The translations under genes and the position numbers were made by a program. Shown in pieces: positions 5,322 to 10,278 of a stretch of DNA of 10,278 nucleotides (the first letter of the stretch is position 1; each line of letters begins with the position of its first letter). The stretch spans positions 1 through 10,278 of the forward strand of contig JACDEK010000020.1 of assembly GCA_013816445.1 (NCBI GenBank). Direction: 5' to 3'. This DNA is from Candidatus Saccharimonadota bacterium (GTDB taxonomy: Bacteria > Patescibacteriota > Saccharimonadia > CAILAD01 > BJGX01). Under the pieces are notes generated by a model. The model worked only from the letters and a program-made list of their open reading frames with translations, was not told the DNA's origin and did not search any database.

Positions 5322-6059
5322 AGAAAGTGTCTTTTTAAGTGAGTTGCTTGCTTGAGAAAGTGTTATACGAAATTCACTTATTGCTGCATCAATAATAGTA
5401 CGCTTAGCAGTGGCATCCTGTTGTACATTACTATTAATCTTATCAACCCCTAGTCTGTCTTCCTGAATATTTTTGCGGGCTAGTTCAAGCTGACCACGAA
5501 ATGTTTGGTGAGCGGTAGCTACTGTGGCGGGGTTTGCACAATTTTGTTTAGCTGAGATTTCGGCATCAGACAATGCAGTCTTATAGCTCGTAATCAAATT
5601 ATCTACACCGCCTGTACGCCCAGAAATCTGACTACTTACAGTACTACGAAACGCTGTTATTGCACTATCAACGGTGGCTCGTCGTTTTGCAACAGCCGTA
5701 TCTATAGTAGCTTCAAAATCTCTAACCACTTGTTTTTGTACATCTGTCATGGCTTTCTCTTCTAGCTTCACATAGTGTTCATGACGGTTTTTATCCCACA
5801 GTTCTCTGTCTTCTATAAGTTTTTGACTATGTTCATCAAAGCGTTTTGTCATAGAATTTATCTGGATACTACGCTCAGATGAAACTTTGTCGAGTTTATT
5901 TTTTAAGGCTGAGTCAAGCCGAGCTTCTGTAACAGAAAGTTGTGAACAAAAAACTCCATCACCATTTGGTTGTTGTTTTGTTTCAGCAAATGCCTGACTG
6001 GCACTTACTAAATTCAATACTAATGCAACCAATATACTACTTAGCAATAATTTTCGCAT
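5313..6059 (-). CDS. Secreted alpha-helical, coiled-coil-rich protein of the sigma factor operon
   Basis: 248 residues. I chose ATG 6059, not the in-frame ATG at 6092, because it gives a clean signal peptide: MRK, then a hydrophobic core to about residue 20, and the cleavage site AFA|ET (25/26). It also leaves a 4-nt gap to the upstream gene instead of a 29-nt overlap. The mature part is almost all charged, helix-favouring sequence with long heptad-like stretches (about 45-145 and 155-245) broken by a glycine-containing turn (SGRTGGVD, 146-153). It has two cysteines, C38 and C174, which could form a disulfide outside the cell. I do not recognise a named family. Its place behind an ECF sigma factor and a membrane protein suggests an extracytoplasmic sensor, ligand or target of that regulon; this is inferred from position only. 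A plain structural role is equally possible. Confidence 0.75.
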   Translation of the reverse strand: MRKLLLSSILVALVLNLVSASQAFAETKQQPNGDGVFCSQLSVTEARLDSALKNKLDKVSSERSIQINSMTKRFDEHSQKLIEDRELWDKNRHEHYVKLEEKAMTDVQKQVVRDFEATIDTAVAKRRATVDSAITAFRSTVSSQISGRTGGVDNLITSYKTALSDAEISAKQNCANPATVATAHQTFRGQLELARKNIQEDRLGVDKINSNVQQDATAKRTIIDAAISEFRITLSQASNSLKKTLSQK

Positions 6060-6063
6060 GGCT

Positions 6064-6558
6064 TTATAAACTACTATCATTACTAATATCACCTAGAGAT
6101 TTTACTGATTGATCAATGGCGCTGGTAGTCGCTTGGCCTTCTTTAATAAGCTGTTGGCTAGCAATGTCTTCTTGGCTAACATCAGCACTGACGGCCGTAA
6201 AGGCATTATCGACCGTACCATTTGGAATTGTTCGCCCGTCAGTACTAACTGTAGACGGGGTGACTGTTTTTGGTGCTGAAGCGCTTCTACGAAATACTAC
6301 CAAGCTGCCAACCACTACTATAATTGCAATAGCTGCTAACGGAACATAAACACGTATTTTATCCATAAACCACCCTTCTGAATTAGTATTGTTCGTACTC
6401 TGTAGATCATAATGACTTGTTTGATCATCTGTGACATCTTCTAGATTAATTTTATCTAAAGTAGTATGCAGTAAATCTTTTTTACTGGGTGTATGCTGAG
6501 AAAACTTCTTTAAATTCTGGGCTATTTCTTCTGGTGTTTGGTGATTTTTTGGATTCAT
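6064..6558 (-). CDS. Single-pass membrane protein in the anti-sigma position
   Basis: 164 residues: a charged cytoplasmic N-terminal part (1-65, with EEIAQNLKKFSQHT), one transmembrane helix (about 71-89, PLAAIAIIVVVGSLVVF, then RR), and an external Thr/Ser-rich tail (91-164). The gene starts 15 nt after the ECF sigma factor stop and is probably cotranscribed with it. Size, topology and position fit an anti-sigma factor that holds the sigma at the membrane. However, the usual zinc-binding anti-sigma motif (HxxxCxxC) is absent; the protein has no cysteines. Function is therefore assigned by position and topology, not by motif. The external tail may interact with the secreted helical protein encoded 4 nt downstream. 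No Shine-Dalgarno is seen before the ATG. Confidence 0.65.
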   Translation of the reverse strand: MNPKNHQTPEEIAQNLKKFSQHTPSKKDLLHTTLDKINLEDVTDDQTSHYDLQSTNNTNSEGWFMDKIRVYVPLAAIAIIVVVGSLVVFRRSASAPKTVTPSTVSTDGRTIPNGTVDNAFTAVSADVSQEDIASQQLIKEGQATTSAIDQSVKSLGDISNDSSL

Positions 6559-6573
6559 AATTATTGTTAGTAT

Positions 6574-7149
6574 TTATTCGTTATCTAGTGAACTTTCTTT
6601 CGCAAGTGCGGCAACTGCCCTTGAGAGCATTTTTCTGGTTGCAACGTCGCTCTTACCAATAACCGTAGCTATCTCACTACTCGGTAAACCTTGCATATAT
6701 CGTAGCAATAATACTTCTTGATAGTTTTGGGGTATCCGCTGTAAATTGCTGTAGAGAGTTTGTATTTCTTCTGCTATTATAACGTCTTGATGAGGGTTTT
6801 GTGACGTATCACTGAGTATTGTGAGTACTTCTTCTGAGTTGCTTAGTTTATTACCCATTCGAGCATTTTTTCTATAGTAATCAGCGATTACACTACGCGC
6901 AATTGTGTATAGGTATGCAGAGGGAGCGTAGCCCTTATCTTGCCAGCCCTGAAGATTGCGGTGAAACTTTACAAATACTATCTGTACAAGATCATCAGCC
7001 TCATCGCTATCTCCAACTCGTATTAATATATATCGATGGAGAGGCGAAAAATATTGATTATACAACTGCTCAAAAGCCTGGTCATCACCAGATTTGGCTT
7101 TTTCAATCAATATTTTTGGGTCAATTTCTTGATAGTTATCTGGTTTCAT
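6574..7149 (-). CDS. ECF-type RNA polymerase sigma factor (sigma-70 family, RpoE-like)
   Basis: 191 residues, normal for group 4 sigma factors. Region 2 (about 24-95) shows FEQLYNQYFSPLHRYI, the core-binding segment DEADDLVQIVFVKFHRNL (49-66), and YLYTIARSVIADYYRKN (79-95) for -10 melting and recognition. Region 4 (about 130-185) has IPQNYQEVLLLRYMQGLPSSEIATVIG, followed by a recognition helix with SDVATRKMLSRAVAAL in place of the common TVKSRLHRARxxL. There is no region 3 and no extra C-terminal domain. It would direct polymerase to a small regulon, perhaps including its own operon. The next two genes downstream encode a membrane protein and a secreted protein, a layout common for sigma/anti-sigma pairs that respond to envelope conditions. 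The start has no Shine-Dalgarno; MKPDNYQEID is consistent with family N termini. Confidence 0.93.
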   Translation of the reverse strand: MKPDNYQEIDPKILIEKAKSGDDQAFEQLYNQYFSPLHRYILIRVGDSDEADDLVQIVFVKFHRNLQGWQDKGYAPSAYLYTIARSVIADYYRKNARMGNKLSNSEEVLTILSDTSQNPHQDVIIAEEIQTLYSNLQRIPQNYQEVLLLRYMQGLPSSEIATVIGKSDVATRKMLSRAVAALAKESSLDNE

Positions 7150-7173
7150 AATGTATATATTTTTAGCTCGGCT

Positions 7174-7202
7174 ATTGTACCTAAGACCTCATAAAATGTA
7201 CA
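7174..7202 (-). promoter_or_regulatory. Candidate promoter of the sigma factor operon
   Basis: On the minus strand TGTACA (7202-7197), a 17-nt spacer and TACAAT (7179-7174) resemble a housekeeping promoter (4 of 6 and 5 of 6 matches). The start would be near 7167, leaving about 18 nt of leader with no Shine-Dalgarno. It lies in the 56-nt gap after the ABC permease stop. Confidence 0.4.
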
Positions 7203-7205
7203 TAC

Positions 7206-8414
7206 TTAGTTACCCCAAATTGCATCTACAATCTTTCCGTAGACCGCACGCCAAGCTGGTAATGTGGCGCTTGCAAAGCTCACCAAGAGTAAAATAATAG
7301 CATTACGTATCATAAAATTCGAATTTACATCTAAATAAACATTTCCGAGAGGAAAATGAAATGGATAACGTGCCTCAAGCGGAACAACCACAAGTATAAA
7401 ACCTATTGCACCAAGTATTGCTCCTATGAGGGTGTAAAATAAAGCTCTGAACTCATAAGAAAGAATAATTGTTGGCGGTGAAATACCTATAGCTCTCTCG
7501 ATACCAATCTGACGCTTTTTGTTCACTACATCAACATAGGTAATAATAAAAATTGTTAAAAAGCCCACAAATAATGCCACGGCGCGCAGTATTTTATTAA
7601 TTACCTCAATACTTTCAGTATAACTCTTAACAAAACCAGCTCTTTCTTGCCATGTACGTGTTTTAATATCTGACCGAAGTGCACTAATCTGATCATTGAT
7701 ATTTCCTTGATTGGCATCAGACTTGAGTTTTACGTTTATAGCACTGGCAGAGTTTACACTATTTGGCACCACTTGACTGAACTCATCTGCATTTATGAGG
7801 GTTTTTAAGTCAGCTTGTACAAATTCAGACTGAAATATTCCCTTGACCGTATATTCTTTTACAGCACCATTAGCAAAGCTCACCTTTACTTTGTCACCGG
7901 TATGGGCGTTCTTTAAACTATCTGAATATAACTCAAGCTTCGCTTTACCAGCGCCCGCGATTTGAGCCCCTAAAACAATCTTGTCTGTATCACCTGCTGA
8001 CAAAAAACTCCCCTCAATCATATATTGGGGAACAGTAAAAACATCTTTAAAGCTTTCTGTATCAATACCTGAAACCTCGGCCGTTCCTCTCTCACTACCA
8101 AGTTCTAGTTGGCCACTAATTGTTCTGGCTGGCGTTACTGCCTCAACTCCATTAATTGTCACGATTTGTTCTACAAGTTTTGTAGAATCAGTAATCTGTG
8201 ATCCTGGTGTAGAGCTTTCGACTGTAATATTACCCACCAAAGTGTCACGAAGTTTTGAATTCATCTGAGAAATTACTCCCTGTAGAAGAGATGGGGCAAA
8301 TAGTAAGTTTAGATATACGAGTATCATCATTAAAATTGTCATTGCACCTATCCAGAAATTTCCCCGAAAAATACTTCGAGAGGCTAAAAATAGTGCTACT
8401 TGTATACTACGCAT
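7206..8414 (-). CDS. FtsX/MacB-type ABC transporter permease
   Basis: 402 residues, starting at ATG 8414. This start overlaps the ATPase stop by 8 nt (ATGCGTAG) and has GAGGA 5-6 nt upstream; the in-frame ATG at 8453 would lie deep inside the ATPase gene. Topology is that of the MacB/LolC/FtsX family: one helix near the N terminus (about 22-42), a large external domain (about 45-265, with repeated beta-type segments such as VEAVTPARTISGQLELG), and three C-terminal helices (about 275-297, 322-345, 370-390). NKKRQIGIERAIGIS (298-312), next to the second helix, is the typical coupling segment of this family. Such permeases work as dimers with the adjacent ATPase in mechanotransmission or export of peptides, lipoproteins or toxins. 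Nothing visible identifies the substrate. With no outer membrane components nearby, release into the wall space or medium is more likely than a tripartite pump. Confidence 0.9.
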   Translation of the reverse strand: MRSIQVALFLASRSIFRGNFWIGAMTILMMILVYLNLLFAPSLLQGVISQMNSKLRDTLVGNITVESSTPGSQITDSTKLVEQIVTINGVEAVTPARTISGQLELGSERGTAEVSGIDTESFKDVFTVPQYMIEGSFLSAGDTDKIVLGAQIAGAGKAKLELYSDSLKNAHTGDKVKVSFANGAVKEYTVKGIFQSEFVQADLKTLINADEFSQVVPNSVNSASAINVKLKSDANQGNINDQISALRSDIKTRTWQERAGFVKSYTESIEVINKILRAVALFVGFLTIFIITYVDVVNKKRQIGIERAIGISPPTIILSYEFRALFYTLIGAILGAIGFILVVVPLEARYPFHFPLGNVYLDVNSNFMIRNAIILLLVSFASATLPAWRAVYGKIVDAIWGN

Positions 8415-9096
8415 TATATTCCTCACCAGCACTCTCAGATAGTCGTCCATCATAGAGGTGCACTACCCTATTGGCATATTTTTGGTCATCGGCATCATGA
8501 CTAACAAACAAAATAGTTGTACCAAACTGTTTGTTGAGCCACGTAAGAGCCTGCATTACTTGCTTACCTGAAGTACTATCAAGATTGGCAGTTGGTTCGT
8601 CTGCAAAAATAATCTCTGGTTTATTAACCATAGCTCGAGCTATTGCTACTCTCTGTTGTTGACCGCCAGAAAGCTCACGCGGATGATGGTGCATACGTTC
8701 AATAAGACCAATAGATTCTAAAAGTGTCACCGCTCTTTCTTCATACTCGCTTGGCCATCGACCAAGCATGCGGGCTGGCAAATATACATTTTCGAGGGCT
8801 GTTAGCTCTGGTAATAGTGCATATTCCTGAAATACAAAGCCCATCTGAGCAAGACGAATTTTTGCGCGTTTTGACTCAGAAAACTTACTCACATCTTGAT
8901 TTTTGAAGTACACCTTACCGCTAGTTGGGGAATCAATTAGCCCAAGTATGTGTAGTAATGTACTCTTACCAGAACCAGACTTGCCCATAATACACATTAT
9001 TTCACCTGGCTCTACCTCTAAATAGACGTCATTAACTGCCGGCACAACAACATCACCCATATGGTATATTTTTTTGAGATTTTCAGCTTTTAGCAT
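8407..9096 (-). CDS. ABC transporter ATP-binding protein (MacB/LolD family)
   Basis: 229 residues, typical for the stand-alone ATPases that pair with FtsX-type permeases. Motifs are complete: Walker A GKSGSGKST (38-46), Q loop at Q90 (FVFQEYALLPELTALENV), signature LSGGQQQRVAIARA (142-155), Walker B IIFADE (162-167), D loop NLD (171-173) and switch H200. The family marker LDSTSGKQVMQAL is present. The gene overlaps the permease gene by 8 nt, so the two are one transcription and translation unit. It begins 121 nt after the stop of the surface repeat protein. The ATG is supported by the family N terminus MLKAENLKKIY. No Shine-Dalgarno precedes it; an AT-rich box (TATAAA, 9107-9102) lies 5 nt before the ATG, and an extended -10 is a little further upstream. 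Confidence 0.95.
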   Translation of the reverse strand: MLKAENLKKIYHMGDVVVPAVNDVYLEVEPGEIMCIMGKSGSGKSTLLHILGLIDSPTSGKVYFKNQDVSKFSESKRAKIRLAQMGFVFQEYALLPELTALENVYLPARMLGRWPSEYEERAVTLLESIGLIERMHHHPRELSGGQQQRVAIARAMVNKPEIIFADEPTANLDSTSGKQVMQALTWLNKQFGTTILFVSHDADDQKYANRVVHLYDGRLSESAGEEYNA

Positions 9097-9115
9097 AACA
9101 ATTTATATACTTTAT

Positions 9116-9124
9116 AGTATACCA
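9116..9124 (-). promoter_or_regulatory. Extended -10 promoter of the ABC exporter operon
   Basis: TGG-TATACT on the minus strand (9124 down to 9116) is an extended -10 with a start expected near 9109, giving a very short leader (about 13 nt) to the ATG at 9096. No good -35 was found. TATAAA at 9107-9102 is a second, leaderless-type candidate. The same ATGGTAT context occurs at the histidine kinase promoter (5233-5242). Confidence 0.4.
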
Positions 9125-9150
9125 TAACAGGTTATCGAAAGACTTTAAGT

Positions 9151-9179
9151 TATGATTACTCAAAAATATGATTATACTC
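9151..9179. repeat. Imperfect direct repeat in the 121-nt gap before the ABC operon
   Basis: TATGATTACTC (9151-9161) and TATGATTATACTC (9167-9179) are near-identical copies differing by a 2-nt insertion and spaced 5 nt apart, upstream of the exporter promoter. They could be paired binding sites for a regulator. The rest of 9097-9217 holds no gene and no convincing terminator for the surface protein. Confidence 0.35.
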
Positions 9180-9217
9180 TTTAACTTAGCGCTTTATCGT
9201 CGTTTTTCTGAACCAAC

Positions 9218-10278
9218 TTAAGCTTTTCTCAGTCTATATACCTTATATGATAGTAAAAATGAAACTCCTATCAAGCAAAGAGCCAAACCGCCAAAAAAGT
9301 TTTGAGACTGCCCTGTGGGAGCCAAGGTTTCACTTGTTGTTACCGGCGCAACTGGTACTGGTGTGGGCGCGGGTGGAACTACTGGCTCTCTAAAGGCCGC
9401 AAAGTCAGTCCGTGATTCGCCACCTACACTAGCAAATTGGCCTCCAACATAGAGTGATTTTGCGACAAAATCTATCAGACTCAGAGCATACACCGAGCCA
9501 AATGCGCCCATATTCGGATTAAAGCTAGTAGCTATCCCTGTATTCGTAGCAAAAGCCGCTAAACGGTTACGGCTAGTGCCACCATTAACGCTAGAAAAAC
9601 TACCACCCGCATAGAGTGTGGCGTCGGTAGTGTTTAAAGCAAAGCTAAAAACACCGTTCGACATATTCGTATCAAAACTAGTAAGCATACCGTTAGTACT
9701 ATTGAATGCAGCTAAGCGATTACGGGTCGTACCGCCGTTAACACTAGTAAAAAAGCCGCCAATATAAAGTACATTGTTGGCTGAATCAAGTAAAATAGCT
9801 TCTACTGCATCATTAGGATTTGGGGCAAAACCGGTGGCTATTGCGGTACCGGTATCCACAGCTACTAAGTGCGCCCGGCTAGTGCCGCCATTCACCTGAG
9901 TAAACCAACCCCCCGCATAGAGTGTATTTGTAGATAAATCCAAAGCCAAGGCATCGACTTCATCATTTATGTTTGGATCAAAGCCAGTAGCAATATCTGA
10001 ACTGGTAGTAAAAACCGCTACGCCGTTACGGGTAGTACCACCGTTAACACTGGTAAAATTACCCCCTGCATAAAGTGTATTAGTAGAAGAATCCAAAACT
10101 AATGCCCGAACATAATCATTCATATTAGGATCAAAGCTAGTAGCTACCCCGGTACTCGCATTAATAGCTGCCATATTGTTACGGATTGTTCCACCGTTAA
10201 CGTTATTAAAGGCACCGCCAACATACAGGGTATTTGTAGTAGTATTCAAAGCAAGGGCAAAGATTTCGCCCGGGATAT
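9218..10278 (-). CDS. Repeat-containing surface protein with LPXTG-like C-terminal anchor (5' end off the right edge)
   Basis: The frame is open from the right edge (…IPGEIFALALNTTTNT) to the TAA at 9218, so the TTG at 10249 is not the real start and the gene continues beyond the window. At least 353 residues are visible. Six repeats with the core LYxGGxFxxVNGGTxRNxLAAF and the linker SFDPNxND are spaced at exactly 51 residues between most GG pairs, in the style of delta-60/beta-propeller repeats. A Pro-rich spacer (VPPAPTPVPVAPV) leads to LAPTG (encoded at 9311-9325), a hydrophobic helix and a basic end, RLRKA. This is the layout of a sortase sorting signal with Ala in place of the first variable residue pattern (L-A-P-T-G, not L-P-x-T-G), so anchoring by sortase is likely but not certain. 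The protein is probably displayed on the cell surface; its ligand is unknown. Low charge and high Asn/Thr/Gly content fit an extracellular repeat protein. Confidence 0.85.
   Translation of the reverse strand, partial: IPGEIFALALNTTTNTLYVGGAFNNVNGGTIRNNMAAINASTGVATSFDPNMNDYVRALVLDSSTNTLYAGGNFTSVNGGTTRNGVAVFTTSSDIATGFDPNINDEVDALALDLSTNTLYAGGWFTQVNGGTSRAHLVAVDTGTAIATGFAPNPNDAVEAILLDSANNVLYIGGFFTSVNGGTTRNRLAAFNSTNGMLTSFDTNMSNGVFSFALNTTDATLYAGGSFSSVNGGTSRNRLAAFATNTGIATSFNPNMGAFGSVYALSLIDFVAKSLYVGGQFASVGGESRTDFAAFREPVVPPAPTPVPVAPVTTSETLAPTGQSQNFFGGLALCLIGVSFLLSYKVYRLRKA
9392..10278 (-). repeat. Tandem 153-nt coding repeats of the surface protein
   Basis: About six coding repeats. GG positions in the core motif are spaced 51, 51, 51, 51 and 54 residues, which corresponds to 153-nt units with one 162-nt unit before the last. 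DNA copies are diverged but share stretches such as the reverse complement of GTTAACGGTGG. Exact length conservation suggests duplication within the gene, and copy number may vary between strains. Confidence 0.8.

Noticed and set aside
6060..6092. ATG at 6092 as the start of the secreted helical protein
   Set aside because: It would put 11 residues before a standard signal peptide and overlap the upstream gene by 29 nt; ATG 6059 leaves a 4-nt gap.
8415..8453. ATG at 8453 as the permease start
   Set aside because: It lies 47 nt inside the ATPase gene; ATG 8414 has a GAGGA site and the usual short stop/start overlap.
10247..10249. TTG at 10249 as the start of the surface protein
   Set aside because: The frame stays open to the window edge and the upstream residues (IPGEIFALAL) continue the repeat pattern, so the gene is cut by the edge.
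1..10278. UGA recoded to an amino acid, as in some CPR lineages, because no gene here ends in TGA
   Set aside because: All recognised genes are full length with TGA read as stop, no in-frame TGA was needed, and conserved Gly and Trp sites use GGN and TGG. Nine TAA and two TAG stops fit simple AT-rich usage.
9392..10278. CRISPR-like array of regular repeats
   Set aside because: The repeats are 153-nt coding units with diverged copies in a continuous frame, not short identical repeats with unique spacers.

Overview
The window reads as AT-rich bacterial DNA with tightly packed genes and the standard genetic code. Of the eleven stop codons visible, nine are TAA and two are TAG, and tryptophan is read from TGG. 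Several features suggest a Patescibacteria/CPR (Saccharibacteria-like) or other Gram-positive-type cell: the single-membrane envelope gene set, a surface protein ending in an LPXTG-like tail (LAPTG, then a hydrophobic segment and RLRKA), a MacB/FtsX-type exporter, and many starts without a Shine-Dalgarno sequence. This taxonomic guess rests on style only, because no marker gene is present.

Left part (1-3868): a carotenoid locus. A CrtI-type phytoene desaturase runs leftward off the edge; only its N-terminal 179 residues are present. An operon of three genes reads rightward. It encodes two small halves of a heterodimeric (CrtYc/CrtYd, also called CrtYe/Yf) lycopene cyclase, then a 672-residue fusion of a CrtEb-like UbiA prenyltransferase (lycopene elongase) to a membrane-bound CrtQ/HpnB-like GT2 glycosyltransferase. 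Together they predict a cyclic carotenoid that is probably C45/C50 and probably glycosylated, as in actinobacterial decaprenoxanthin- or sarcinaxanthin-type pathways. Phytoene synthase and the polyprenyl diphosphate synthase would lie to the left of the window or be missing. Between the two divergent arms sits a 177-residue protein of unknown function. It has its own promoter, strong ribosome binding site and intrinsic terminator, and a distinctly higher GC content, so it looks like an inserted cassette. A perfect 30-bp palindrome lies inside the first cyclase gene.

Right part (3892-10278): seven genes, all leftward. In transcription order they are: a 51-residue-repeat (delta-60-like) surface protein with a cell-wall sorting-like C terminus (its 5' end is off the right edge); an ABC exporter ATPase and its FtsX/MacB-type permease, overlapping by 8 nt; an ECF sigma factor; a single-pass membrane protein in the anti-sigma position; a secreted helical protein 4 nt further on; and a PAS-containing membrane histidine kinase with no response regulator in the window. 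The group looks like an envelope-sensing and export neighbourhood.

No tRNA, rRNA, CRISPR array or insertion sequence was seen. No gene-free stretch exceeds about 125 nt; the largest are 9097-9217 and 5209-5312, and both hold promoter-like and inverted- or direct-repeat sequences.
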